From Dirofilaria immitis (lineage: Eukaryota > Nematoda > Chromadorea > Rhabditida > Onchocercidae): DNA of 64,000 nt. The position numbers were made by a program, and so were the translations under genes. Below the pieces are notes generated by a model that saw nothing but the letters and a program-made list of their open reading frames with translations, was not told the origin of the DNA and searched no databases. The stretch is from assembly GCA_024305405.1 (NCBI GenBank), contig JAKNDB010000070.1, positions 372,001 to 436,000 of the forward strand. Reading direction: 5' to 3'. Each line of letters opens with the position of its first letter. Position 1 is the first letter of the stretch. Of this stretch, positions 12,745 through 25,784 are shown one piece after another.

Positions 12745-14994
12745 GATATTTTCTTAATTACTTTTTTAAGATTTTAATTTTGATAACCAAAATATTGCAA
12801 ATAGATGAAATTTTCAATTTTTTTTATGCTTGTTATGAATGGTACAATGTCCTGTTTATGTATACATGTTTATATTATTTTTAGCGAAAAAAAAATGTTA
12901 TTATGATCGTTTATATCAATATTGATGCTCGTAAAATTATCGTATTGAAAAATTTATGGGAAAAAGTTTTCCATATGATATCGAAGGCGATTTCTGTAAT
13001 TGATGAAAATGATGTTGATATCATCGTCTTACAATCTTTATCATTGATTTATTGAATATTTCATCTGTCATTCTCTTTCATCGTTTTCTTTCCTGCTTCA
13101 ATCGTTTGTTATTTGACGAAGATGAGAGGAAAATCTAAACTAAGTATGATCATCTTCTTTTTATGCATCAAATGAATTTAAATGAAAATTTAATTAATCA
13201 ATAAATAAAATTAATTAATTAATTTAATTAACTGAACGATTAATGATAATCATGCATCAATAATATATATCGAAAGAAGTTAAAATTAAGTGAAAAAAAA
13301 ATAGCAATATAAAATAAGGAAGAAGGTTGAAACAAGCGTTTCTTTTTTGAATGATTTATTTTAATAATTTATTGATGAAAATGAAAGAAAAATTATTTTC
13401 ATTCCTTTTGAATTCATCCTAGCAAACTTTAAAATTTTGTCATTTGTAATAATAGCACTTTGATGTATAACCAATGATTTCTTTTTGATAATATCAATTT
13501 TTATTCTTTGATTCTTTTTATCGCATTTCCTTCTCACCATTTCAATACATCATTTCATATTTATTTTTCATCTATTCCTTATCAATATCATGTTATCATA
13601 ACTATTATCGGGATATTATTGAACAATTGAATATAAGAAGTTGGGAAAAAAGACAAGAAATTTACTAATATCGTTTCGCGTTCTTCCTTCCAGAATATAA
13701 ATATATATCAGTTCTCGTCTGAAAAATCAGTATCTTTAGGTAATTGAATTCAGGTAGCTAAATTTTTATCTTCTTTCTAATTGTGACAGAACCAATAGAA
13801 GTCATTCGGTAAGGTCGAGAATTTGAAGCCCATTTTTTGATCATTTCTATAGCTCAGTATGAATCATGCGCCTAGAGGTTTTAAATTATACAATACCTTC
13901 CTTATTGATACTTTTATTAAAGCTTTGATAAGTTCTGAATCATCGGTCTTATATTTTGGACAATGCAATATTTAACAATAGCATAAGAATATTGCCATTT
14001 TATTATTTATTCCCATGATTTATTTATTTTTTTCCCAACTTATTTTGTCATTTCTTATCATATTGATAAGGGAGTTTATCTATCTCTTTCGGATTATTAT
14101 TACGAGAAATAATATAAATTTATGGGCTATTATTGATCGACTTGCTTAACATGTGGAAAGAGATTTAGTCGAGAAATTGATTTTATGAAATAAGAAAAAA
14201 TAAATAAATATTTTGTTATCTGTTGAAGTGATATTTATTCATGTATGATTCATTTATTCTATTTATCACTAATCATTTGAATGAATTTAGTTGGACTTCT
14301 TCATTTGACAAATTTGATGAAAACTTTTTGGACAATTATGCGACGATGGATAGAATGACGAGAATTGTTTATTTATAAGATTTCAACTTTTCTTTGTTTC
14401 TCTTTTAAATATAAATTGTTTATTAATTACTGCAATTTTCAAATATCTTAAAATGTGTTTTTTGTTGCATATAATAATTTAAATATGCATATTTATATTC
14501 TTAAAATTAATTATCTCATTTCTACGAAATACATCACTCATCTCTTTAAAAGAATAATCAGCTTAAAAATGCATACCATAAAATTTAAAATTTGAAATTA
14601 TCAAATATGTTTAAATGTTATCATCAAAACAAACATTCGTGATATAAGATATCATACGGGAGAAATTATTGCAAAAAATTTGATCAATTATTTATTAATT
14701 TAAATTAATCACTTAACTTCTGCTATATATCAGCTACTATTTATTGAAGAATGGAATCGTTCTGAAGTATTAGTAAGGAAATTTCCATTATCTACGACAA
14801 TAATTGATCTATCGAACAAAAGAATTAGTTCTTGAGAAATAGAATTGCTAAAAGAATATTTGCATTTCCTTTGATTATCATTTTTTCCCCCCCTCCTCCT
14901 CCCATCGTTTTATATGTGAAAATGTTAATCAATTCCGGAAATGATTGTATAGCATTTATTTAGAATGATTGATATATTTTTAGTTTTCCCTACA

Positions 14995-16864
14995 ATGGTC
15001 TATGGTTGTGGGAATCGATTAGTGAAATTTCTATTTTTCTTTTCAAATTTATTAATTTGTTTAATTGGTGCAGTAACATTTGGCATCTCATTATGGATTA
15101 AATTGGATAAAAATTTTGTTTTAAAATTGCAAGAAATAGCAGAAATACATAATAACGAATTTGTATTGACAAAAGTAAGTATATTTAAGTTTTTTTCTTT
15201 TTAATTTCAAATTTATTCCGATATAAAAATTTATATTGTTATTTCTACAATCTTAATTAACGTCTGTTGTAAAAAAAAAAGAAGAAAAGAATTATTTTAA
15301 GTACTTTTGAATTATTACTAAATTTGATTTAAATTTAGATTTAAATTTAAATTTAACCAATCCAGTTTAATCATTTAGCTAAAGATGGATTGGCTTTTTG
15401 ATTAAGAGAATGATTATTGTATTGATAGAATTTAATAAATTAAATCATTCTAGTATCAAGCATCATTATGGATATTGATAGCTGTTGGAGCGTTCTTTTT
15501 TCTCGTTGGTTTACTCGGTTGTTGTGGTGCGATGTTCGAAAACAACTTATTGTTAACTATGGTAAGTTGCAGATTTGCATATTATCAGCAATTCATATTT
15601 ATCATTAGGTGTAAAAATCTATTTAAGATTTCATATACAACATTATGCTAATTAAGTGAGTTACTGTATTTGCTTGACAATTTTTTTTTTTGAAAATAAC
15701 TCTTAAACAAAAGATTTACAATTTCAGAATCTTCATTCGATTATCTGAATTGATAAAGGCCTTAATTAAACTGTGATACTTGTCCTAGTCTTATCGGAAA
15801 TCAATTTTTGTTCCACATTCGCTTATTTTTTAAAATTATTTATAAAAGTTTTTTTTTCAGTTTTTCATCATTGCACTAATTTTTACAATAATTCAAATTG
15901 CCGCTGTAATATTCGCAGTTTTTGTCAAGGATCAATTTAAAGTTCCTTTATATGTAAGTTTTTTTTTTTTTTTTGTATTAACTAATCAAATATTTATCAT
16001 AAGGCATTTTTTCTTAAATCTGATTAAACTTCTCAACTTATGCTTAGTTTTTTTTTATCTTTAAAAATACTTTTAAATTTTTATTTAATCAATATAATCA
16101 TTAAAATAATAATGAACTTGCCGTTTACAAAAAAAAAAACTTAGTATACGATTTGTTAAATTTGCTAAATTTAACAAATCGTATCAGAAATTTTTGAATT
16201 TAATATTTGTTATTAATTATATGGTAGATCCTATCTAAAAGATAAATAATTATTCCTAATCAATTATTTATTTTTTTCAATTATTAATTATTGGATGCGT
16301 TTTGATCAATATTACTTCGAGATTAGCTGAGGTTGAGATCAGCAGAGGTTATAATAATCATGATAAAAATATAGACTAAAATATAAAAATGATGTCCATA
16401 TCGATAATAGGTTAAATTAGACCAGCTGCATATTAATAGGAGTAAATAAATAATTTCAAAAATTTTCTTAATAATATTATACTTATTTAAGTTCGAAAAA
16501 GGAAACATTAGATGATCAGTTAGATCAATTTATCACTGCTATCATCCGTCAAGGAAATTGTTGTTTTCTGCTGATAATAGATAATTAATCCTAAATGAGA
16601 CTTAATTATTAAATTATTTCGTTTAATTAACTTACTGGTTAGACTAGAATAGTTGAAAATTGAATGAAGAATTGTCTTTCAGATTTCAAACATGTTTGAA
16701 ATTTTGTAAAATAATCGTTATTTTTTCGAATTATTCGAATGTTACAGTAAACTAGTTACAGTAAACGTGTTGAATGATCGTAAGAAAAATAATTTGGCAT
16801 TGGGAATATTTTATGATTGTTCTTTTGAATAGTTGCGAATATGAAAAAAAAAATACGAGGAAAA

Positions 16865-16901
<37 letters not shown>

Positions 16902-18143
16902 GTTAAATAAAGTCTAAGAAATTCATTTCTAACATTTCGAAATTACACTCCAAAAAGGATAGATAATTTACTTATAATTCTTTAAATACGGTAGCACAAT
17001 TTTGAAATTATTTCATTCTTATGTAATACTTTCCGACAGGTTATTGTATTAAATTTTTAAGTAAATTTTCCTTAAATTTACATAATTCATTCTTTCATTC
17101 GATATCAAACATAATGTATCTTCTGTTGACGATTCATTCACATTCTAAAACGATTTAGATTCTTAAATTTTACTTCCTTATGAAGTTTGAACTATTAAAC
17201 TACAAATTTTGATTCATTTATTGATTAAATTATCAATGAACATTATTTTTATTCTTGAAAATTGCTTTATTAGTTACTTTAGAAATTATCATTTGATTTT
17301 AAATTTAAATTTAATTTTTCATATTATGCATATATATGCGTAATAATAATAATAATAAAATATGAAAATCTGTTAAGGATGAATGAAGTATTTTCCCATT
17401 TTGAAAATGATTCGAATAGATTATCGATTTTCCTTTCATGATCATTCTTTTCTATTATACAAAAATTTGTTTATTTCAGAAGGCACTATCAGAATTCGGC
17501 AAAGCAGAAGATAAATATTTAGAGAATTTACAACCTATTCAACATCTATTCAAATGTTGTGGTGCAACAAAAGAGACAAAAGAGCGTTTTATACAACTGG
17601 GATTATGCGAAGAAGATTTACTTGATAAGGTTCATTTTCTTGAATCATCATTTTTTTTTCGCTCTTGAGATTAAATCAATTCAATATGTAAAAGAAAATC
17701 TGATTAAAAAAAAATCTAATCTTCTTATAGACTTGGAAAACTTGATTAAGGATAATATATTGGTACTTCCTGGTTTTTATATTTTACTAAAGTTCATTAT
17801 CACTTTTATAAATCAACTTAGCGTGATAATATGATTTTTTTAATGATAGAAAAGAGGAAAAAAAATAGAGTAAAATTTGATATTTCAATAACGAATAGGT
17901 TTTTTAATGTTATCAATTTATATACATTGATATTATGCTTAGATGGGAGAAACAAAAAAAACTTTTTTGAAATATCTATTGCAGCCGGATTGCTTCACAG
18001 TATTATCAGATACTGCTGAGTTAGGCCGAGGAATAATCGCTATAGTTTCGTTTATTTTGCTAATCATCGAATTGTTTACCTTAATTTTCACATGTATACT
18101 TTGCAAAGCATTCCGCCATGAACAACCCTATTATAATGCTTAA
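14995..18143 (+). CDS. Tetraspanin (5 exons, 243 aa)
   Basis: Exons are 14995-15174, 15454-15561, 15861-15953, 17480-17629 and 17943-18143; all junctions are phase 0 with GT..AG ends. There are four membrane segments: about residues 8-30, 61-85, 97-118 and 205-230. The large extracellular loop lies between segments 3 and 4 and carries the hallmark CCG (about residues 154-156), a Cys near 171 and one near 194, enough for the two conserved disulfides. A GCCG motif lies in the second membrane segment. Tetraspanins organise membrane microdomains with integrins and other partners; filarial tegument and exosome tetraspanins are known, but this one's site is not shown. I chose the ATG at 14995 because a possible trans-splice acceptor (tttttag) ends 12 bases upstream; an in-frame ATG at 14965 would add 10 residues. 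No frame breaks. Confidence 0.93.
16146..16184. repeat. Perfect 18-bp inverted repeat with 3-nt loop
   Basis: The arm atacgatttgttaaattt is followed by gct and its exact reverse complement. It lies in tetraspanin intron 3. Confidence 0.9.
16868..16898. repeat. TA dinucleotide microsatellite
   Basis: About 15 TA units within tetraspanin intron 3. Confidence 0.9.
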
Positions 18144-19311
18144 TTTTAATTTTTATTCATTTTTAATTTTTAATTATTATTAATCAAATTAATATCTATT
18201 TTAAAATCATTTCCATAATTATTATCATTATATAATTTTATTTATAATAAATTGATATTTTAATTTTATTAATCGAAATATTCTTTTTATTTCAGTCATT
18301 TTTTCATTTTTTATTTTTCCGATTTTTTCCCATTTTTTTTATTTATTGAAACTAACAATTACCTCAAAAATTTGATCGAATTGTTTTGCTTTTAGCTATT
18401 TATAATTTATTTGAAATTATCATTTTTTTATCATTTTGAAAGGAAATAAATGTTGACAACAATTATTTATTGTTCAAGCAATATCAATAATCATTGTTCT
18501 ATTCGCTGCGATATGATAAAAATTATTTTTTATTTTTGGATAAAATGAAATCACATTATATCAAATGTAACTTTATCGTAATGATAATACGTTTCAGTGA
18601 ATTAAAAATTTTTCAAACATTCTAGCAAATAAGTATAACGTTCAGTAATAGAACAAACTAAATGATCAGCCGTTTGAAATATTATGTAAAAATAATCATT
18701 TCTTGATAAGTAATCGTATAAGAAGAAGTTGATCATGATCATTTTAATCGTTGATTCTTAGATAAGCTAATCAATGATCAATGACCATAATTGACAGATA
18801 CCAAAATATAAAATGAAATATATATATATAACTAATAATAGTGGATTAAAATTAAACTTAGTACCTGGCTAATCAATGATCAATGGGCACATTTGACAAA
18901 TACTGATAAAATTAATTATATATAACTAATTAAAATTAAACTTAATATCTGAACGATAATACCAATATGGATTTCTTTTAATAAGCTAAAAAGTATGATC
19001 TTATCTGATATCTATTTGCGTTATCTTATCAAAAAGATATTCTGCTATCAAATGAAATAAAAAATTCAAATTACAAAGCTATTTCATGAGGGAATGAATT
19101 TTATTCATCTAAATTATCATAATAAATGTGAAGGATAAGATCAAATGATTCAAATTGCTATCCTTTTTTTTTATTATTCTTAAACTTATTTGCATTAAAT
19201 ATGATTAAAAAATATTTCGAATATAATGCTTGGAATCTTAAATAATCATTGTTACTTTTTTTTTAACCGAATCTGAGCAGCGGTTTATTAAATTTTAGGA
19301 AAAATTAGATA
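18144..19311. other. Non-coding stretch after the tetraspanin
   Basis: Contains the tetraspanin 3' UTR, AT-rich sequence and an imperfect two-copy repeat. No exon seen. Confidence 0.6.
18767..18955. repeat. Imperfect tandem duplication, period 102 bp
   Basis: The segment ctaatcaatgatcaatg recurs at 18767 and 18869, followed in both copies by ttgaca-like, atatataactaat and attaaaattaaactta blocks. Confidence 0.75.
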
Positions 19312-19425
19312 ATGAGTTTCTTGGTATTATTATTTTTGGCTATTGCTGTCGGCATTGCAGCAGCATATTATACAGGCCACCTGGATGCATATATCGCTGA
19401 AATTCAACAAAAAATCAAGCACTGA
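19312..19425 (+). CDS. Single-pass membrane microprotein A (37 aa)
   Basis: A 38-codon single-exon frame from ATG 19312 to TGA 19425. A possible trans-splice acceptor (aattttag) ends about 13 bases before the ATG, and an AATAAA at 19592-19597 could end the transcript. Residues 3-20 form one hydrophobic helix, followed by the motif AYYTGHLDAYIAEIQQK and a basic end. The 33-aa frame on the opposite strand at 23143-23244 has the same architecture and shares A-Y-x-x-G-x-L-D-x-Y-[IL]-A at the same spacing, the main reason to believe both are translated. Function unknown; small membrane peptides of this size often regulate pumps or organelle complexes, which is only analogy. Confidence 0.65.
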   Translation: MSFLVLLFLAIAVGIAAAYYTGHLDAYIAEIQQKIKH

Positions 19426-20592
19426 TAAGAAGAAAGAATATCTGCTTTCAAACAGACAACAAAATATGTGATTTCAAATTCTATAAAATGATAGCAGATT
19501 CTGTAAAATGATATATTTGCATGACAAAAACTGACTCATGAAACTACAACATGTACCACTGATGGCAAAAAAATAATCTCGACTGTTGCTAAATAAATAT
19601 AATACATCTCGATCTTTGAACAGCAAGTTTTCATCCTCTCATTTTTCTCACATCAAAAAAAAAAATCAAAAAATGAAAAAATGGAGACAGTCATATTTAT
19701 ACAGAGAATAAAGAAATATTAGTGATAAAAATCTTATCAATTAATTTATATTCAACCGTACATTTATAAATGCTAAGGAATGCTAATATATCTCTGGATG
19801 AACAATCATCAAGTTTTGATTTCAGGTTTTCAGTCTTTCACTTAATTTTCACAGTTACCTAATTGAGTTTTACTTCATTGCTGCGTCCTACATTCGAATA
19901 TTTATTGAGGTATCAAATTAGGTATCAAATTAGGTATTAAATTTTAAACGATTAAGAATGCGACTTTGTTTATTATTAAAATGAACTAATTTTATCTATA
20001 AACAATTATTGAATCAGCTGATAATAAAGTTGCAAGACTGATTATTGTTATTGATAATTAAATATTTTCTCATATATTTATTATGATTTAAATTACCTAT
20101 TAAACTGTTGCAACAAGACAATTTTAAATCTTTCTATCTATAAAATATTATGAAAGATTGATTAATCATTTTGCTATTTATCACTTCTTACATTTCTCTT
20201 CATATTATGCTTTCTTTTTTGAAAATCTCATAAGCATGCTATTATTCGACAAAAAATAGTTTATGCTTGAATTCGAGAATTCTCGTTAGATAGCAAATTA
20301 TTTCAATACAACCATTCATCACTAACATTAATATCAATTCTCATAGCTTTCTTTCTCGAAAATGATGAGCACTTGTTACAAATATAATTTTATATTGGGC
20401 AGTATTAAATTTTCGTTTCATGAATCAGCAAAAAAATCATTATATAGCAATGAATATAATATATATAATAATTGAATCCGAAAATAGAGAATTAACTAAA
20501 TATATGATAAGATGATCGGTCATGTTGAAATAAAATGATCGTTTCCATCTGCTGATATAATTGATCAATAAGTATCCGATTATTATTATCAA
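19426..20592. other. Non-coding stretch
   Basis: AT-rich; holds the putative 3' UTR of microprotein A. Nothing else supported. Confidence 0.6.
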
Positions 20593-20703
20593 TTATTGAA
20601 TATTAAATTTTAGAGAAAACTTGATATGTTCAATATGTACCGGTCCAAGAGCAACAGAATCTTTGAGCAAACTAGCCATTTCAAAGCCAAATACCCTTCC
20701 CAT
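20593..20703 (-). CDS. Small open frame, possibly a 36-aa peptide or terminal exon
   Basis: ATG at 20701-20703 (minus) runs 37 codons to TAA at 20593-20595. The peptide begins MGRVFGFEMASLLKDSVALG and continues PVHIEHIK. Its residue mix looks more protein-like than the surrounding AT-rich frames, but I found no upstream exon and only a weak acceptor before the ATG. It may be chance. Confidence 0.3.
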   Translation of the reverse strand: MGRVFGFEMASLLKDSVALGPVHIEHIKFSLKFNIQ

Positions 20704-21255
20704 AACTTTTTAATATTTTTTTTTCTTATAATAATAAATGCTTCCTAATATTCTCCACCATTATTATGCTATTTTTCCAATCATTCATTAATGGAATATT
20801 TTTAAATTATTCAAAAAAATATTCAAATATGTAATCAATATGATATGATTCAATGTGATGTTTAATATCATAGAGAGTATAATGTTGAAAAAATAAATAA
20901 ATGTTTGAACTATCGTTTTTTTTTGCATAAATATATTATCACTATATCATTCATTTCATTTTTATCATATCACAAGAAAATAAAGCCTTTACGGAATTTG
21001 CTTATTGTACTGATTCATTCAATAAAGAGAACGATTTATCATTAGAAGGAAAAAATCTTTCTTTTTTCCCCACTATCAATCATTTTTATTGATCAAAGCT
21101 GCTCTGAAAAATTGAAAAATATAAGATTCCATGATATCATAATAGAATGATCGAATAATAGAATTTGCCAGAAACAATTATGATCATACCTACGTGATCG
21201 TGTTACTGGACCAGATTGAGATGTTTTAAGAACTTTTTTCTTCTTTTATTTTCAT

Positions 21256-21923
21256 CTATTGAGTTACAGCGAACAGTGCTTTTTGGAGCTTAGCGCTTAT
21301 GGCTGATTTAATAGCAATAGGTACTGAGACTGTGGAAGTGGATTTACGTAATTCATGTCGCTTCGTTACAGGTTGTCTACGGCGATATTGCGGAGTAGAA
21401 ATCGAAAACGGAAGTGATAATGATGATGGAATCAATTTCTTTTCGTAATCTTCATAGTTTCGCCTGAATTCAAATTGAGAAAATTTTAGGATTTTGAAAG
21501 CTTCTGAAAACTGACTGGAAATATTGGATGCACCTAACGTGAAAAGGAGAGTGATGATGACGACCATAAGATCGATGATGTCGATCGTAATCGTAGAGTA
21601 CGTCATCATAATCACCTTCCGAGAAACTATTCTCAGCAATTTCATTCGATATATCGTACTTCTCGTCATCCGAGTAATCACTATAGCAAGTCTTCTGAAA
21701 AAATGAGTTCCGTTAAATTCCGGAAGTTAATATTTTTCGACCGTAAAATTATTGGACATACCATAGCGAGAATTTTAGCACGACGTGATAGCAATGGAGC
21801 TACACTACCAATCTGGATTCTTCCTTTCTGAAGACTTCTAATTTCCGGTGAAGTTTCGCGGATTGAACTTCTGACTTGAATTGGATTTCCTACTCTTCGT
21901 ATTTTACGCTTCGTTCCGCTCAT
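21256..21923 (-). CDS. Unrecognised basic/acidic protein (3 exons, 176 aa)
   Basis: Exons: 21762-21923, 21534-21694, 21256-21463; phases close to give 531 nt with ATG at 21921-21923 and TAG at 21256-21258. The first 54 residues are strongly basic (starts MSGTKRKIRRVGNPIQ). Exon 2 is acidic, Tyr/Asp-rich, and ends in a His-rich patch (DRHHRSYGRHHHSPFH). The C-terminal third is basic and Ser/Thr-rich. No signal peptide, membrane segment or known motif is seen; the likely fold is disordered, and a nucleic-acid or chromatin partner would fit the charge pattern but is a guess. The exon 2 donor is GTGCAT rather than the nearer GTTAGG, chosen because only it keeps the frame into exon 3. Confidence 0.65.
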
Positions 21924-23142
21924 CAGTTGATCTCTTTCGGTTTTATTACCACTGTCACAAACGTGGACTCAACTATTAGATCCAGGAAATCCGATTGGAG
22001 AAACCAGTTAACTTTTAGTCTTTGATGAATAATGATTATGCTTTTTTGTTTGTCATACTTTTATAAATATTTATAGATTGAAAAGATTTGCATATTTCAA
22101 AAAGCTATCTAAATAAATAAGACAAATATAGATGAAATAATGATTATTAAAGTATAATGATTATTATTAATGATTGTTAGATTATAACGATTACTAGATT
22201 TTCTTTAGTATGAGAAATTTTCAATGATATCTCATAAAATTATATACAAGTCCCTTAATTTGTATAATATGCCTACTCTCTACTTGCTTAAATCTTAATG
22301 ATAATATATGTAACAATACTTGAGCTTACTAATTAATTGTTATCTTTGTTATCTGTTCAATTATCATACCATCCTTATTATTTGAACTTTTTCAAGTTCC
22401 GTATCATTAATCTTTGTATATAGAACTTGCTTTCTCATTATCCCATAATTAATTCATAAGGAAATTATGATTCCTAATAGCTGAATATTTTATTATCATC
22501 ATCTAAAAGAATGGCTTTTTCTTACTTTTAATCAGAATCTCTTCTGTTAATCTTATCGATATTCATTACTTAAGTTTCAATTGCCAAGATTTTATTTGTT
22601 TCGTCTAAAACAATTTTTTAAGAATCTGACACAGAAACATCCTTTTTTCGTTGTTTTAATTTACTCAATTCATTTGCATATTGTAATCTTGCACTTTTCA
22701 ATTCAACTGTAGAGAAATAGAAGTATTAAAGATCATATTTTTGAATTATCAGCAGATTCGATTTTAACAATTTGTTCTATGAATAGTCTGATCAGATGAT
22801 GAGAAGGTATTTTATTCCTTACCTATAGATATCACCTGTTAAATCTTAAACTTCTTCTTTGTTTATTTGATTTGTGGAATTTTGAAGAAAATTGAAAAGA
22901 AAACTGAAAACATTCTTTGATTCACTGAACAAATTATTTTGGAGAAGCTATCTTTTCTTTTTATTCGAAGCAATGAATGAAAGATAGTAACAAAAGAATT
23001 AGTTGTATTTATTCGGCAAATACAATGATATGACATATATAAAATACATATCAAATCAGTTCTTATCATAACATAAATTATAGAATAATAGATTACTAAT
23101 TTATCAGCAAATATTTTCCATTTGATACAGCAGCATATCGTA
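21924..23142. other. Non-coding stretch
   Basis: AT-rich. Includes the 5' flank of the 176-aa gene and the 3' flank of microprotein B. No exon supported. Confidence 0.55.
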
Positions 23143-23244
23143 TTATTGTTTTAATTTTGCAAGATACTGATCCAGATAGCCAAGATGATACGCCAAACCG
23201 AGGCCAATTAATCCCAAAATGAATAAAATGAAGAGGGCGTTCAT
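23143..23244 (-). CDS. Single-pass membrane microprotein B (33 aa)
   Basis: ATG at 23242-23244 (minus) to TAA at 23143-23145. Residues 1-17 are a hydrophobic helix (MNALFILFILGLIGLGL), followed by AYHLGYLDQYLAKLKQ. The match to microprotein A (19312-19425, + strand) covers the helix start and the A-Y-x-x-G-x-L-D-x-Y motif with identical spacing and a basic C-terminus. The two genes lie 3.7 kb apart in convergent orientation, which suggests local duplication with inversion. A possible acceptor (gtttttaag) lies upstream of the ATG. Confidence 0.65.
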   Translation of the reverse strand: MNALFILFILGLIGLGLAYHLGYLDQYLAKLKQ

Positions 23245-24373
23245 TCTTTCAATGTTGCCTTCGTTCCTTGGCTTAAAAACTTTTTGACAAGATTCTTTCT
23301 GAATCAATCGCTTCAGAAGGTAAATAGTTTACAATGATAAATGAAACTTTTCCGTCATTCCATTTATAGTCGATTGCTATGCAAATTGAAATTAAAATTG
23401 CAACTTTTTTTTTCTTGAAAATTCTTTAAATATAATATAAGTTTATGATTTCTGTATAATTTTACGAGCATTACGTATGCATAGAAGGACGATAGTAGTA
23501 TTCATTAAATCGAATTTTGAAGAAATTCTGATGACAACAAAGATATATTTTTTCTTCTAAGATATACATAAATATATATATTATTTTTTTAGAAGATAAT
23601 ATAGACTATCATCGTTTGAACAATAAATTTGCTTAATTCTCAATTATTTTTACATCATATTTTCTATATGATACGATAAAATTGATTAATTTATAGAAAA
23701 TTAAATTTTAAAAATTCTATTATTCTTTCCTTTGAAAAATTAAAAAAAAAAATTTATTTAAAAATTTGATGCAATAATAATTTGCATTTACCATATATAT
23801 TTCCATTATAGTATTCGTATGATTGATTATTCTAAAATTTAAATTTATTCATTAAATAATGCAAATTTATGCTTTTATAACTTTTAATCATCCCTTACTA
23901 TAATTCTTTTAATGCTTATGAAAATTTAATTTTTATCATTGTTTTGAGTATTCTTTGAACCGATCGGTTGCTTCATATTTTTATACACAACGAAAGAAAG
24001 AAATGATTTTTTTGTGTAGTAATCAAAGTCATTGGTAAGCGATATTGTTAATATTAAGACTATATTTGATCAAATTTTTCATTCGAAATTTTCTAATGCA
24101 AGAAGTATTCTGCTCAGCAAATTTGGCTAATTGGATTTAGCAACATCTGGAAATTTAGGAGATAAAAATTCGATACAATATATTATTCCCTATTCTCGAG
24201 CAGATTTAATACTTTAATACAATTTCATTTCATTACATTTGGATTATAAGCTTTATGCAAATGAAAATGATAATAATATTATAAATAATATAAGATTATT
24301 CACATTACAAAGGAAAACATAATAATAATAAATTGGAATTAGATTTTTTTATTGATAAAAATCAAAATTACAG
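23245..24373. other. Non-coding stretch
   Basis: Between divergent genes (microprotein B and the mucin-like gene), so likely promoter sequence plus a possible undetected first exon of the latter. No clear exon read. Confidence 0.5.
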
Positions 24374-25784
24374 GAATATTAAACAACGGATACAATTAGT
24401 TATCATCATCGTTATCATTGTTTCGTTGAGAATTTCATTAGGAATTAAGGTAAATATTTGTAAAGTTTCAAAGAAAATTAGGCAAAAAGAGGAGTGATAT
24501 TACTTAAATGATAGCAAAAAACTTTGTTTTTTTGAATAACCAGCTATTTGATAATGAAGCTTAATAGAATGGATATAATAATATTGTATAAATTTTCATA
24601 AGTCTATGATAATTGAAACAATACAGATTACTTGATAACAATTGCTTTAAACCATCATATTGATCTTAGCCAAGTTTAATATATCTATTCGTTGTTTAGT
24701 TTTGTTAAGTAAGACAATTTTCAGCAAGAAATTTTTACGACAACCACTCTAGCAATTGCCCTATCTTTTAAATCAATCGCAGAAAATATTAACACTTCTG
24801 TTTTTGATACGATTACCATCGGGAGCAAAACTTATGAAACAGTAGTTGCAACACTCCCTACTTCTATTAAAATTCCAAGTACTACTACGGTAACAACAAA
24901 ACCCACCAGATCAGAAAGAGAAAGCAATGTTACTACGAAAATTCCAAGTACTACTACGGTAACAACAAAACTCACCAGATCAGAAAGAAAAAGCAATGTT
25001 ACTACGAAAATTCCAAGTACTACTACGGTAACAACAAAACTCACCAGATCAGAAAAAAAAGCAATGTTACTATGAAAATTTCAAAAATTACTACGATAAC
25101 AACAAAACCCACCGGATCAAAAACAGAAAGCACTGTTACTGCGAAACCAAAAAAACAATTATTTCAACTTCGGATAATATTGCCACTACTACTACTAAAT
25201 CAGCTATAATTCATACGACAGATACAGCAATAATGGCAGAGAGAACTTCAAAATCAATCATTATTGTTGAAGGCACTATAAGGGCAAAAATAATAGATAA
25301 TTTCAATACAATATTATATGAAATGACCAGTCCCGATATATCTCAAAGTGCAGTATTATATCCCAGAAAAATAACCGAATTAGGTGAATTGTTTTTAATA
25401 TTGAAATATATCCTCCTGTTATTTTAATACAAATATTAACTTATAAGTGCAATCAATCATTATCAATTATTTATTTAAATTCCTTAAACTTTTCAAGCAT
25501 TTAGGTTTTTATTTTATTTATTTAATTCAAAATGAACGTCGTTTTTTTTGATTTCATAAATATAACATCTAATTTTCTTTATAAATATTAATTTAAATTT
25601 CTTCATTCATAATATCTCTTATTTCAAGATCATTTATTTATTAGCGCCTTAAAAATATTTAGAAAAGCGATCACCATTTGTATTTGTGTTATTTGGGATA
25701 AGTGCTATTATCATAATTACATCGTTAATGCTTATATTATTGATCAAATTTGGTATCATTTTTCAACAGCCGTTACACGAATAA
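24374..25784 (+). CDS. Mucin-like single-pass membrane protein with 23-residue repeats, frame broken twice
   Basis: Three exons read: 24374-24449, 24725-25383, 25663-25784. The first encodes a hydrophobic, signal-like stretch (LVIIIVIIVSLRISLG). Exon 2 starts with a Thr-rich region, then four 69-bp repeats (23 residues; starts KIPSTTTVTT), another Thr-rich zone and a globular part near SKSIIIVEGTIRAKIIDNF. Exon 3 encodes a membrane helix (about VFVLFGISAIIIITSLMLIL) and a short tail, stop TAA 25782-25784. The layout resembles small mucins or coat glycoproteins, with the Thr repeats as likely O-glycan carriers (inference). The frame is interrupted at an A8 run (25053-25060) and an A7 run (25149-25155); each looks one base short. 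The first exon begins in mid-codon and no start was found. Confidence 0.6.
24869..25143 (+). repeat. 69-bp coding minisatellite, four units
   Basis: Units start at 24869, 24938, 25007 and 25075. The spacings are 69, 69, 68 and 69 bp; the 68-bp unit is the one whose A run breaks the reading frame. Confidence 0.9.

Larger units (their letters stand above)
8940..14994. other. Six-kilobase non-coding region rich in simple repeats
   Basis: Lies between the 5' end of the 15-exon minus gene and the start of the tetraspanin, so both promoters are expected here (divergent arrangement). It holds several tandem repeats listed separately. The open frames encoding runs of His, Ile or Met around 11.2-11.6 kb are readings of an ATC microsatellite. 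I found no exon with usable splice sites. Confidence 0.6.

Noticed and set aside
24832..25044. Val/Leu-rich repetitive minus-strand frame
   Set aside because: Antisense reading of the 69-bp repeat of the mucin-like gene.
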